Positions 24,299 through 31,981 of a DNA stretch of 60,273 nt are shown here, in pieces. Numbering within the stretch: the stretch's first letter is position 1; every line of letters begins with the position of its first letter. The notes under the pieces were generated by a model that did not search any database, was not told where the DNA came from, and saw only the letters and a list, made by a program, of their open reading frames with translations. This DNA comes from CAYVQU01 sp964453155 (GTDB lineage: Bacteria; Chloroflexota; Anaerolineae; Anaerolineales; UBA11858). The stretch covers positions 1 to 60,273 of the forward strand of contig CAYVQU010000009.1 in the NCBI GenBank assembly GCA_964453155.1, given 5' to 3'. The translations under genes were made by a program, and so were the position numbers.

Positions 24299-25660
24299 AT
24301 GTTTGGAAAACTAAAGACCGCATTCCGCACGCCGCACGCCGCACTCACTGGTTTGCATCACTATGAGCGCAGCGAAAATGGCTACCGCTCTCGGCTGCAT
24401 CTGCGCGTTGATCCGGACGGACATGGCACCTTAATTGTCAATGCCAATCGAGTAGTACATTTCAATCCGACCGCGGCGTTGATGGCCTATCTGAGTCTGG
24501 AAGAGCAGCCCGTTGATCACATCATTCGCCAATTGAGAAAAACGTACCGGGTCTCTAAATCACAGGCGCGGGACGATTATGAGCAATTTTTGGTCGATTT
24601 TGACGCGGTGACTCAACCGGATGGCTGCCCGGTCTGCGCGGTGGACAATCTTGAATTGACAACCCCATTCAGCGCCCGGCCAACAGCCCCCTATCGGATG
24701 GATTTGGCCCTGACTTATCGCTGCAACGACGCATGTGCCCATTGCTACAACGCCCGGCCGCGGGATTACCCCGAAATGTCCACCGCGGACTGGAAAATGG
24801 TGATTGATAAAACCTGGGAACTGGGCATCCCTCACATTGTTTTCACGGGCGGCGAGCCGACTCTGCGGAACGATCTCCCGGAGTTGATCGCCCATGCGGA
24901 AGCCAATGGGCAGATCACTGGGGTCAATACCAATGCCCGACGGCTGCATGATCAAAATTTTGTAGCTGAACTCGTCGCCGCGGGGTTAGATCATATCCAA
25001 ATCACGGTTGAATCGCACGATCCGGAAATCCATGATGAAATGGTCGGCAAACGCGGGGCTTGGCGGCAGACAATCGCCGGACTAAAAAACGTTTTAGCGA
25101 CCCGGCTGTATGTGATGACCAATACCACCATGCTCCAGGCTAACAGCTCTACGTTGGCGAACACGCTCGATTTCCTGGCAGAGTTAGGTGTTCCTACGAT
25201 TGGTCTAAACGCCCTGATTTACTCTGGCCATGGCCTGACGGTGGGGACCGGTCTGCGCGAAAGCGATCTGCCCCCGTTGCTCGAATTAGCCCGAGAGAAA
25301 ACGGAGCAACATGGCCAACGACTGATCTGGTACACCCCGACCCAATATTGCCAATTCGACCCCCAACAGCTCGAATTGGGCGTTAAGGGCTGCACGGCCG
25401 CGCTCTACAATATGTGTGTCGAGCCTGATGGCGGGGTCATCCCCTGTCAATCCTATTATGAGCAGTTGGGACATATTCTCAATGATTCGTGGGATTCAAT
25501 TTGGGAGCATGATTTATCCGTAAACCTGCGTGAAAGAGATTATGTCCCCCTGATTTGCCTGGAATGCGATTTACTGGCGGAGTGCGGCGGCGGCTGTCCA
25601 TTAGCTTTGGAAGCCCAAGGTCAAAATTTGATATCCATTGAGAGAATACCCGTCAGTTGA
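24299..25660 (+). CDS. Radical SAM/SPASM enzyme with N-terminal PqqD-like (RRE) domain
   Basis: 453 residues with three parts. Residues about 28-105 look like a PqqD/RiPP-recognition fold (NRVVHFNPTAALMAYLSL, RDDYEQFLVDF). The radical SAM barrel has the cluster motif C142-x3-C146-x2-C149 (RCNDACAHCY) and the SAM-binding GGEPT at 184-188. The SPASM domain has C351, C365, C373, C383, then C420-x2-C423-x5-C429-x3-C433, enough for two auxiliary 4Fe-4S clusters. Such proteins install thioether or other bonds in ribosomal peptides. A CPVC pair at 110-113 joins the first two domains. The gene follows the Cys-Ala-tail protein directly. A cluster-less paralogue is encoded at 29690-30838. The upstream Shine-Dalgarno sequence is weak. 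Confidence 0.88.
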   Translation: MFGKLKTAFRTPHAALTGLHHYERSENGYRSRLHLRVDPDGHGTLIVNANRVVHFNPTAALMAYLSLEEQPVDHIIRQLRKTYRVSKSQARDDYEQFLVDFDAVTQPDGCPVCAVDNLELTTPFSARPTAPYRMDLALTYRCNDACAHCYNARPRDYPEMSTADWKMVIDKTWELGIPHIVFTGGEPTLRNDLPELIAHAEANGQITGVNTNARRLHDQNFVAELVAAGLDHIQITVESHDPEIHDEMVGKRGAWRQTIAGLKNVLATRLYVMTNTTMLQANSSTLANTLDFLAELGVPTIGLNALIYSGHGLTVGTGLRESDLPPLLELAREKTEQHGQRLIWYTPTQYCQFDPQQLELGVKGCTAALYNMCVEPDGGVIPCQSYYEQLGHILNDSWDSIWEHDLSVNLRERDYVPLICLECDLLAECGGGCPLALEAQGQNLISIERIPVS

Positions 25661-25661
25661 T

Positions 25662-26126
25662 ATGGGCTACATTGAAGACCTGCGTCAAAAAATAGGGAAC
25701 TATCCGATCATATTGGTCGGGGCGGGGATTTTGGTGCTAAACGAGAAAAATCAACTACTACTGCTCCGCAGGTCAGATAATCTCTGCTGGGGATTGCCCG
25801 GAGGCGCTTTGGAACCTGGAGAAAATCCCAACGAGACGGCCTTAAGAGAAACTTACGAAGAAACTGGCCTGGAATTGGATAAAATTACGCTTTTCGATGT
25901 TTTTTCTGGACCCGAATTTTTTTATCAATATCCCAACGGCGACCAGGTTTACAATGTCTCCATCAGCTATGTTGCCCGGCTGAATGGTTCACAACCTCAA
26001 ATCACGTTACAGGAACATAGCGATTATCAATTTTTTAATCTGAACGACTTGCCTGAAAATATCAGTCCCCCTGTCAAACCCATCATCCAAGATTTCATTA
26101 CCCGACAAAAGGAACTCAAAAAATGA
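25662..26126 (+). CDS. NUDIX hydrolase
   Basis: 154 residues from the ATG at 25662, one base after the radical SAM stop. The Nudix box is GGALEPGENPNETALRETYEETGLE, matching Gx5Ex7REUxEExGU. The WGLPGG start and the length are those of MutT/ADP-ribose-pyrophosphatase-like proteins that hydrolyse a nucleoside diphosphate linked to another group. The substrate is unknown. Its stop overlaps the next gene by 4 bp (ATGA), which makes radical SAM, NUDIX and M20 one translationally linked unit. Confidence 0.87.
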   Translation: MGYIEDLRQKIGNYPIILVGAGILVLNEKNQLLLLRRSDNLCWGLPGGALEPGENPNETALRETYEETGLELDKITLFDVFSGPEFFYQYPNGDQVYNVSISYVARLNGSQPQITLQEHSDYQFFNLNDLPENISPPVKPIIQDFITRQKELKK

Positions 26127-27433
26127 CAATTGATACCAATCCAACCACACTGCTCCAAACCTTAGTTCGGTTCGATACCACCAATCCGCCCGGAAATGAG
26201 ATGGAGTGCATCAACTGGGCCAAAGACATCTTAGCATCAGCCGGCATCGAGAGTCAGATTTACGCCAAAGACCCCAACCGCGGCAATCTCATCGCCCGGA
26301 TAAAGGGCGAAGGGAAAGCTCCGCCGCTCCTGCTGCAAGGCCATGTGGACGTCGTCACAACCGCAGGCCAGGATTGGGACCACCCACCCTTCAGCGGCGA
26401 CATCATCGACGACTATATCTGGGGCCGCGGCACCCTGGACATGAAGGGGGCGGTGGCCATGATGATGTCCGCGGTTTTGCAGGCTCATCAGGAAAATATC
26501 CCGCTGCCCGGCGATGTGATTTTATGTCTGCTAGCCGACGAGGAAGCCGGTGGCAATTATGGCGCCAAATTCCTGGTCGAAGAACATCCCGAAATATTCG
26601 AGGGTGTGCAATATGCACTCGGCGAAGCCGGGGGATTCTCCCTTGACATTATGGGTAAAACTTTCTACCCCATTATGGTTGCCGAGAAGCAAATCTGCTG
26701 GACAAAGTTCATCATCAAAGGGCCGGGCGGGCATGGCTCGATGATTCATCGGGATGGCACCATGGCCCAGTTGGGAGAAATATTGCAGACCTTAAACGAT
26801 AACCGGTTACCAGTCAACATCTGTAAACCGGTTCGGGATATGTTCACCGGCATTTCGTCAGCTTTATCCTTCCCCGCGAATTTCCTGGTCAAACAAATGC
26901 TCAACCCGGCCTTCACTGATCGGATGCTAGGCTTGATGGGCGCGCCAGGAAAACTTTTCGAACCCTTGTTCCACAACACCATCAATGCCACCATTGTCAG
27001 TGCCAGTGACAAAGTCAACGTCATCCCCGCCCAGGTGAAGTTAGAGCTAGACGGCCGCCTACTCCCCGGCCAAACCCCAGCGGATATGACCCGCGAGCTG
27101 CGCGCCCTGTTAGGTCATGACTTCGAGATCGAAATCGTCCGCCACGACACCGGTCCCACCCAACTCAATATGGGTCTCTTCCCGGTTCTGGCCGATATCC
27201 TCACCGATCAAGATTCAAGTGGACATCCCATTCCGTTTGTCATGATGGGTGTCACCGATGCGCGTTTCTTCTCAAAGTTAGGCATTCAAACCTACGGGTT
27301 CACTCCCATGCAGCTCCCCGCCGACTTCAAATTTGCCAGTTCAGTTCACGCCGCCAACGAACGAATCCCAGTCGCGGCAATGGAATTTGGTACGAATGCG
27401 ATGCTGGAAGCATTGAAACGGTTCGGGGCATAG
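26123..27433 (+). CDS. M20 family metallopeptidase (ArgE/DapE type)
   Basis: 436 residues. Metal-site motifs are GHVDVV (about 74-79), RGTLDMKGAVAMM (about 105-117), and DEEAGGNYGAKFL with the catalytic Glu pair; the late His is in SSVHAANERIP. A dimerisation domain is inserted at about 190-320. Family members are cytoplasmic amidohydrolases and dipeptidases that release N-acyl or peptide-bound amino acids. It overlaps the NUDIX stop. If the operon modifies a peptide, this could trim a product, but housekeeping peptide or acetyl-amino-acid turnover is equally possible. Confidence 0.87.
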   Translation: MTIDTNPTTLLQTLVRFDTTNPPGNEMECINWAKDILASAGIESQIYAKDPNRGNLIARIKGEGKAPPLLLQGHVDVVTTAGQDWDHPPFSGDIIDDYIWGRGTLDMKGAVAMMMSAVLQAHQENIPLPGDVILCLLADEEAGGNYGAKFLVEEHPEIFEGVQYALGEAGGFSLDIMGKTFYPIMVAEKQICWTKFIIKGPGGHGSMIHRDGTMAQLGEILQTLNDNRLPVNICKPVRDMFTGISSALSFPANFLVKQMLNPAFTDRMLGLMGAPGKLFEPLFHNTINATIVSASDKVNVIPAQVKLELDGRLLPGQTPADMTRELRALLGHDFEIEIVRHDTGPTQLNMGLFPVLADILTDQDSSGHPIPFVMMGVTDARFFSKLGIQTYGFTPMQLPADFKFASSVHAANERIPVAAMEFGTNAMLEALKRFGA

Positions 27434-27510
27434 AGTGTCAGGTGTCAAGTTACAGGTTTCAGATTAGCAGCGACTAACAAACTATCAAACCAGCCAATAA
27501 ACCAACTATT

Positions 27511-28116
27511 ATGGCCAATATCATCACCCTTTCCCGATTTCCTCTGCTGTTCATTTACATTGCATTGCTTTACTATGGTAATGGGGTGGCACAATTGTGG
27601 TGTATTCCCTTTATAGTGATCATCATTCTAATGGACATGCTCGATGGTTTAGTTGCGCGTAAATTTGGGGAAGTCAGCCTGTTAGGAAGCACCCTCGATA
27701 TTGCTGTAGACCGGGCTTTTGAGATCATTTTGTGGGTGGTTTATGCGCATTTGGGTTTAATCCCCATCATTATTCCACTCATCGTGATCACCCGCGGCAC
27801 CTTGACGGATGCTGTCCGGGCCGTAGGATTAAGCACTGGCGAAGCGGCCTTTGATCAGGTTAAACACCCGGTTAGCCGGTTTATCGTCTCTTCCCGGTTT
27901 ATGCGGGAATTTTACGGCATTGCCAAAGGGTTTGCGTTCGGATTTGTGACCGCAGCTCTAGGTTTTCAAACCCTGCAGCACCCCTGGGCGAAATGGGTTC
28001 ATATCACCGCGTTGGTAATATCTTGGTTAACAATTACCATGACAATCGTACGTGGGCTGCCAGTACTTATCGAAAGTTACCGCCTGTTTAAAAACCCGCC
28101 AATGGCAATCAACTAA
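27511..28116 (+). CDS. CDP-alcohol phosphatidyltransferase
   Basis: 201 residues, several membrane helices. The active-site motif is complete: DMLDGLVARKFGEVSLLGSTLDIAVD, with D-x2-DG-x2-AR then G-x3-D-x3-D. Enzymes of this family join CDP-diacylglycerol to an alcohol such as inositol phosphate or glycerol phosphate to build phospholipid headgroups. It is followed after one base by an acyltransferase and then by a PAP2-type phosphatase, so this trio is a lipid-biosynthesis unit. In Actinobacteria a similar pair (PgsA and PatA) makes phosphatidylinositol mannosides; that analogy does not prove the same product here. Confidence 0.88.
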   Translation: MANIITLSRFPLLFIYIALLYYGNGVAQLWCIPFIVIIILMDMLDGLVARKFGEVSLLGSTLDIAVDRAFEIILWVVYAHLGLIPIIIPLIVITRGTLTDAVRAVGLSTGEAAFDQVKHPVSRFIVSSRFMREFYGIAKGFAFGFVTAALGFQTLQHPWAKWVHITALVISWLTITMTIVRGLPVLIESYRLFKNPPMAIN

Positions 28117-28117
28117 G

Positions 28118-29038
28118 ATGGACTTGCAGAAATTTACTACCAGCCGATTAGGCGTCCGGCTAGGATTAGCCCTCGGTCGAGTACTCCCCTCCAGGTTGGG
28201 ATATCGGTTGGCCGATTTCGTGGCTCACCGCATTAGTCGCCGCGGAGATTCACCCATGGTCCAGGCTGTCCGCCAAAATCAGTGGGTGGTACGCGGCGAG
28301 GATTCATCTCCGGCCGAATTGGAGGCTGCCATCACGGCAGTTTTTGCCCATGCCGGGCGCTGTTTTGTGGACCTTTACAAGCATCTTCAAAATCGGGAGG
28401 GCTTGTTGGAAATGGTGGCCGACAATGAAGCCTCACAAAAATTGATCCAATACAGTCAGGATAAATCCCGCGGGGCGTTTGTCGTTGCACCACACCTTAG
28501 TAATTTTGACATGGTTTTACTGGCTTTGGCTTACCGTGGCCTGGAAGGTCAAGTTCTAACCTTTGGGAACCCCACTGGCGGTTACGAAATCCAAAATGAT
28601 ATTCGCGCTTCAACCGGGCTGGAAATTACGCCGGTTAGTGCTGAAACCCATCATAAAGCGGTCCAAACCATGAAAAATGGTGGCATCGTCGTCACTGCCG
28701 TCGATCGCCCAATCCGGCGTAAAGCCCATATGCTCAATTTCTGCGGCTATCCAGCCCCGATGCCAGCCGGACACATTCGGATGGCGCTCAAAGCGGAGGT
28801 CCCCATCATCGTGATTGCGCCCTACGGCCGTTCAGATGGTAAATACGAACTGCATTGGGCTGACCCCATCGAAATGCAGCGGGATGCTGATCGAGAGGTA
28901 GAAATCCGTAAAAATGGCGAAGCTGTGCTCCAGGTAATTGAAAGTTTCATCCGCGAAGCACCAGAGCAGTGGATGATGTACTACCCGGTGTGGCCGGAAG
29001 TAATTGTGAATAGTGAACGGTTAATGGGGAATGGTTAA
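28118..29038 (+). CDS. Lysophospholipid acyltransferase, LpxL/HtrB-PatA type
   Basis: 306 residues from the ATG at 28118, one base after the previous stop; a longer frame from 28052 would overlap the previous gene by 65 bp. The HX4D catalytic motif is HLSNFD (about 143-148), and the later segments GGIVVTAVDRP and FCGYPAPMPAGHIRMALK match the LPLAT fold of LpxL-like enzymes. It should acylate a lipid or glycolipid at the inner membrane. The last residues (IVNSERLMGNG) come from a repeat phrase that also continues into the next gene, so the C-terminus may have been extended by repeat insertion. Confidence 0.85.
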   Translation: MDLQKFTTSRLGVRLGLALGRVLPSRLGYRLADFVAHRISRRGDSPMVQAVRQNQWVVRGEDSSPAELEAAITAVFAHAGRCFVDLYKHLQNREGLLEMVADNEASQKLIQYSQDKSRGAFVVAPHLSNFDMVLLALAYRGLEGQVLTFGNPTGGYEIQNDIRASTGLEITPVSAETHHKAVQTMKNGGIVVTAVDRPIRRKAHMLNFCGYPAPMPAGHIRMALKAEVPIIVIAPYGRSDGKYELHWADPIEMQRDADREVEIRKNGEAVLQVIESFIREAPEQWMMYYPVWPEVIVNSERLMGNG

Positions 29039-29083
29039 TGATAACTTCACAATTCGCAATTACCAATTCACCATTCACTATTC
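29008..29083. repeat. Inverted repeat spanning two genes (ATTCACNATTC phrase)
   Basis: GAATAGTGAA (29008-29017) pairs with TTCACTATTC (29074-29083). The left arm encodes the C-terminus of the acyltransferase and the right arm the N-terminus of the PAP2 protein. Similar phrases are at 3020-3048, 24244-24280 and 29660-29682. Confidence 0.55.
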
Positions 29084-29655
29084 TAATCATCGGGATTGCT
29101 CTGGCCGTTATTGGCTGGCTGCATCAAATTCCGAGTGTAGAATTCTGGGACGCGCGCACCTTTGAATTCTTACACCACCGTTTGAGTCGATACGCCGGGT
29201 TTTTCCGTTACATCTGGCCGCTGGGCACCACGCCGGTCACGGTGATTTTGATCGCACTGGTGTTTGTCACCAGCTCACGGGCGGGGTGGCTTGCCAGCGG
29301 TGCGTATCTGATCGCCGCGGTGATCGAACGAACCATTAAGATGAGCGTCAAGCGCGCCCGGCCGTTCGAAACTCTGTCAAACGTGAATATACAGCAGCCC
29401 AGCCGCCCCCATGACCCCTCCTATCCCAGTGGGGATGCGCTGCGAGTTTGGTTCCTGGCCATCTTGATCCCGGCCGTTTTCGGATTATCCTGGCCGGTAT
29501 ATGTAGCAACTGGCTTAATCGCGACAACCCTATCCCTGGGCCGGATCGCCCTCGGCGTCCACTACCCCCTCGATGTCCTGGGTGGCACCGGTTTGGGCCT
29601 GATCGCCACAAGTGCAACCGTCATCAGTCTGCAGTCATCCGTCTTCATGCTTTAA
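29038..29655 (+). CDS. PAP2 (type 2 phosphatidic acid phosphatase) family membrane protein
   Basis: 205 residues with about five membrane segments. The phosphatase motifs are KMSVKRARP (K-x6-RP), YPSGDAL in place of PSGH, and GRIALGVHYPLD (R-x5-H-x3-D). The second motif has Asp where the proton-donating His normally sits, so activity may be altered. Such enzymes remove phosphate from phosphatidate, undecaprenyl-pyrophosphate or similar lipids on the outer face of the membrane. The ATG overlaps the preceding stop by 1 bp. The first 12 residues are encoded by repeat DNA and the native start may be further in. Confidence 0.82.
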   Translation: MITSQFAITNSPFTILIIGIALAVIGWLHQIPSVEFWDARTFEFLHHRLSRYAGFFRYIWPLGTTPVTVILIALVFVTSSRAGWLASGAYLIAAVIERTIKMSVKRARPFETLSNVNIQQPSRPHDPSYPSGDALRVWFLAILIPAVFGLSWPVYVATGLIATTLSLGRIALGVHYPLDVLGGTGLGLIATSATVISLQSSVFML

Positions 29656-29689
29656 AAATCCATTATTCACCATTCATCAGGAGGTCCCC

Positions 29690-30838
29690 ATGACCAGCAT
29701 TCGAGAATTTATCCGCCGTCGGTTTACCCCCGCTAAACCTATTTCACCGGGTATTTTTCATTACCAGGCGCCACCCCATGCTGAATTTCCCTACCGAATG
29801 CATCTGCGGATTGAGGGGAATGGCGAGGGCATTTTGATCTTGGATGCGTCCACGGTGCTGCACCTAAACCAGACCGCGACGGAGTATGCCTATCATATCG
29901 TCACTGAAACTGGCGCCGATAACGCGGTACGGCAAATGGCCCGGCGTTATGACATTTCGAAAGAACGAATCGGACAGGATTACCAGGATTTTAAGGATCG
30001 GATTTTTGCCTTGATTGATCTCCCCGATCTGGACCCGGTTTCTTTCCTGGAATTGGAGCGAGATACGCCTTATTCGGGGGATATAACTGCTCCTTACCGG
30101 CTAGACTGCGCTCTGACATATCAACTCCCCGAGGGCGTTGACCCCGATATCGCCCCCACCAAACGGGTTGACCGGGAACTCACCACCGCCGAATGGAAGG
30201 CCATTCTGGATAAGGCCTGGGCCGCGGGTATTCCCCATGTGGTCTTCACCGGCGGCGAACCGACGCTCCGGGCTGACCTGCCGGAATTAATCGAACATGC
30301 CGAAAAGAATGGACAAGTCACCGGATTATTAACCGATGGCGTTCAGTTAGGTGATGCCGAATATTTCAACGCTCTGCTGCAAACCGGGTTAGACCATTTG
30401 ATGATCAGTTTACATCCCGAGGATGAAAGGGTTTGGGCCGCCCTGGAAATTGTTTTACCCGACGACTTATTCACAACCGTCCATCTGACAGTCACGCCCG
30501 AAGGCGCCGATCAAATTCCCAGTTTGATTCAAAAACTGGCCGATTTTGGCGTCAATGCCATCTCCCTCAGCGATGTCGGCCCCGAATGCGATGAAGACAT
30601 GAACGCGGCCCGCGATTTTGTAGCCGAATTGGATCTCCCCCTGGTATGGGATTTACCGGTGCCCTACTCGCCGCGCAACCCAGTCGCACTGGAAACTGAC
30701 GAAGATGAACACCCCGATGGCGCCGGAAGGGCCTGGCTGTATGTCGAACCCGATGGCGATGTCCTCCCTGCCCAGGGCATTAATGAGGTGCAGGGTAATC
30801 TCTTGCGGGATGAGTGGAAAACGATCTGGGATAAGTAG
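29690..30838 (+). CDS. Radical-SAM-like pseudoenzyme with PqqD-like domain
   Basis: 382 residues from the ATG at 29690; AGGAGG lies 5 nt upstream. The first ~105 residues match the PqqD-like domain of the 24299 protein (TVLHLNQTATEYAYHIV, ERIGQDYQDF). The barrel is clearly homologous (YRLDCALTY, GIPHVVFTGGEPTLRADLPELIEHAEKNGQVTG), yet the CxxxCxxC loop is replaced by a Pro/Asp-rich stretch (QLPEGVDPDIAPTKRVD) with no Cys. The SPASM cysteines are also gone (YVEPDGDVLPAQG) and the protein ends where the last Cys block would be. The SAM-binding GGEPT is kept. The open frame and strong ribosome-binding site argue that it is expressed, so I call it a pseudoenzyme rather than a pseudogene. It could bind the peptide or regulate the active paralogue. 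Confidence 0.83.
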   Translation: MTSIREFIRRRFTPAKPISPGIFHYQAPPHAEFPYRMHLRIEGNGEGILILDASTVLHLNQTATEYAYHIVTETGADNAVRQMARRYDISKERIGQDYQDFKDRIFALIDLPDLDPVSFLELERDTPYSGDITAPYRLDCALTYQLPEGVDPDIAPTKRVDRELTTAEWKAILDKAWAAGIPHVVFTGGEPTLRADLPELIEHAEKNGQVTGLLTDGVQLGDAEYFNALLQTGLDHLMISLHPEDERVWAALEIVLPDDLFTTVHLTVTPEGADQIPSLIQKLADFGVNAISLSDVGPECDEDMNAARDFVAELDLPLVWDLPVPYSPRNPVALETDEDEHPDGAGRAWLYVEPDGDVLPAQGINEVQGNLLRDEWKTIWDK

Positions 30839-30861
30839 AGTAGTCGAATAGTTTCAGACTT

Positions 30862-30921
30862 AGACCTTCCAGGTTTTGTCGAAAATCTATATCTTCTTGA
30901 TGTAATAAACCTGGAAGGTCT
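30862..30921. repeat. 15-bp perfect inverted repeat after the pseudoenzyme gene
   Basis: AGACCTTCCAGGTTT (30862-30876) and AAACCTGGAAGGTCT (30907-30921) are separated by 30 bp. There is no T-run, so it looks more like a dispersed palindromic repeat than a classical terminator, although it lies between two converging genes. Confidence 0.6.
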
Positions 30922-30931
30922 GGGGGGTAAT

Positions 30932-31207
30932 TTATCCCAACTCCACAGGACCAGCGACCGTATCGTTGTCATACCATTTGATTTCGATTTCCAGGCTGTG
31001 TTCAACACCTTTACGGCGCTTGTCTTCGTCCTCCACCTGAAGTTCGAGAATCAGGTTTTCGGGAATTTCGAGGGTCAGTTCTTCAGACCCCTGCCGCAAT
31101 ACAACCTGCCCCGTTTCGATTTTGTCAGCAATCTGTCGTAAGAACGCGGAGACCATGGATCGGGTTTTGCGTTCTTTGCTTTTGAACAAACGAATTTCTT
31201 TTGCCAT
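30932..31207 (-). CDS. Amphi-Trp domain-like small protein
   Basis: 91 residues from the ATG at 31207, with GGAGG 6 nt upstream; a longer frame from 31273 would overlap the previous gene. The sequence MAKEIRLFKSKERKTR, QIADKIETGQVVLRQGSEEL and LELQVEDEDKRRKGVEHSLEIEIKWYD fits the small amphi-Trp family of archaea and bacteria, named for its alternating hydrophobic and Trp pattern. The function of that family is not known to me. It starts 2 bp after the stop of the membrane protein gene at 31210. Confidence 0.65.
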   Translation of the reverse strand: MAKEIRLFKSKERKTRSMVSAFLRQIADKIETGQVVLRQGSEELTLEIPENLILELQVEDEDKRRKGVEHSLEIEIKWYDNDTVAGPVELG

Positions 31208-31209
31208 TT

Positions 31210-31950
31210 TTACCTCCGGCGTCTTCCAAATAGGGCAGCTAAGCCACCACCGATTAAAACGACTGGCGCACACCCGATCATCGCAATACCAGCGATGAGC
31301 AGGCCTTTGGCAGCCGCATGTTTACTCTCAACAAAGGCCACCCGATCTCCCGCAAATAATTCTGTGGGGATGACACCTGAAACCGTTGCCTTTTGTCCCA
31401 AAACCGTGATCAAATCCCGATCATAAAAACCCCGTATGCGCTGAGAGCCGTCGGGTAGCCATTGATCTTCGTAGGGGGCCGTTAAGTTACTTTGCCCATA
31501 AGAAATAACTTCGTGCAAGGGACCGGTCAAAGTCGCCGAATCCGATTTCAGGATCGTAACTGATCCCCCTGAGATTTCTGCTTGTAAATCAGGAATTCGA
31601 GTTTCAAGTGTGACCCAATCGCCTTCCGGTTCTCGATCTGGTTCTTCGGGATCATAATCTGGGACAGTCACCTGCCATTCTTCGAGGAAATAGGCCACAA
31701 AATTTTCATCTTCCAGGATCGATGGATTGTCCTCTAAGTGTCCAGTGAATAACACTTCGTCCCCTGGCGCAGATTGATCCAAATTGGCGGCATCCAGCAC
31801 CGGTAAACGTTCGATCCGCCGGGCTTCCAATTTTTGCTGGGGAGCTAAAAACAGGGCAAAAAACAACCCACACCCCAACAGGGCAACCGAACCAATCACC
31901 GCAGCGACTGCACTGCCAATCCGTTCACGCATCCGAGCGAAAATATTCAT
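31210..31950 (-). CDS. Two-span membrane protein, GIDE/MUL1-like external domain
   Basis: 246 residues with a membrane segment at about 12-36 and another at about 218-240, and a polar domain between. The central part (DEVLFTGHLEDNPSIL, FVAYFLEEWQV, RIRGFYDRDLITVLGQKATVSGVI) resembles the bacterial relatives of the GIDE/MUL1 intermembrane domain; there is no RING domain, as expected in bacteria. This match is tentative. It forms a two-gene unit with the amphi-Trp-like gene and is divergent from the methyltransferase gene. Confidence 0.6.
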   Translation of the reverse strand: MNIFARMRERIGSAVAAVIGSVALLGCGLFFALFLAPQQKLEARRIERLPVLDAANLDQSAPGDEVLFTGHLEDNPSILEDENFVAYFLEEWQVTVPDYDPEEPDREPEGDWVTLETRIPDLQAEISGGSVTILKSDSATLTGPLHEVISYGQSNLTAPYEDQWLPDGSQRIRGFYDRDLITVLGQKATVSGVIPTELFAGDRVAFVESKHAAAKGLLIAGIAMIGCAPVVLIGGGLAALFGRRRR

Positions 31951-31981
31951 GGGATTCTCCTTTCCATGCTACAATTTTGCC

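Noticed and set aside
29690..30838. Calling the second radical-SAM-like gene a pseudogene
   Set aside because: The frame is fully open for 382 codons, has a strong ribosome-binding site and keeps binding motifs; selective loss of cysteines fits a pseudoenzyme better.
31784..31981. 66-residue N-terminal extension of the methyltransferase
   Set aside because: This stretch lies antisense over the membrane-protein gene; the methyltransferase fold begins after the ATG at 31982.
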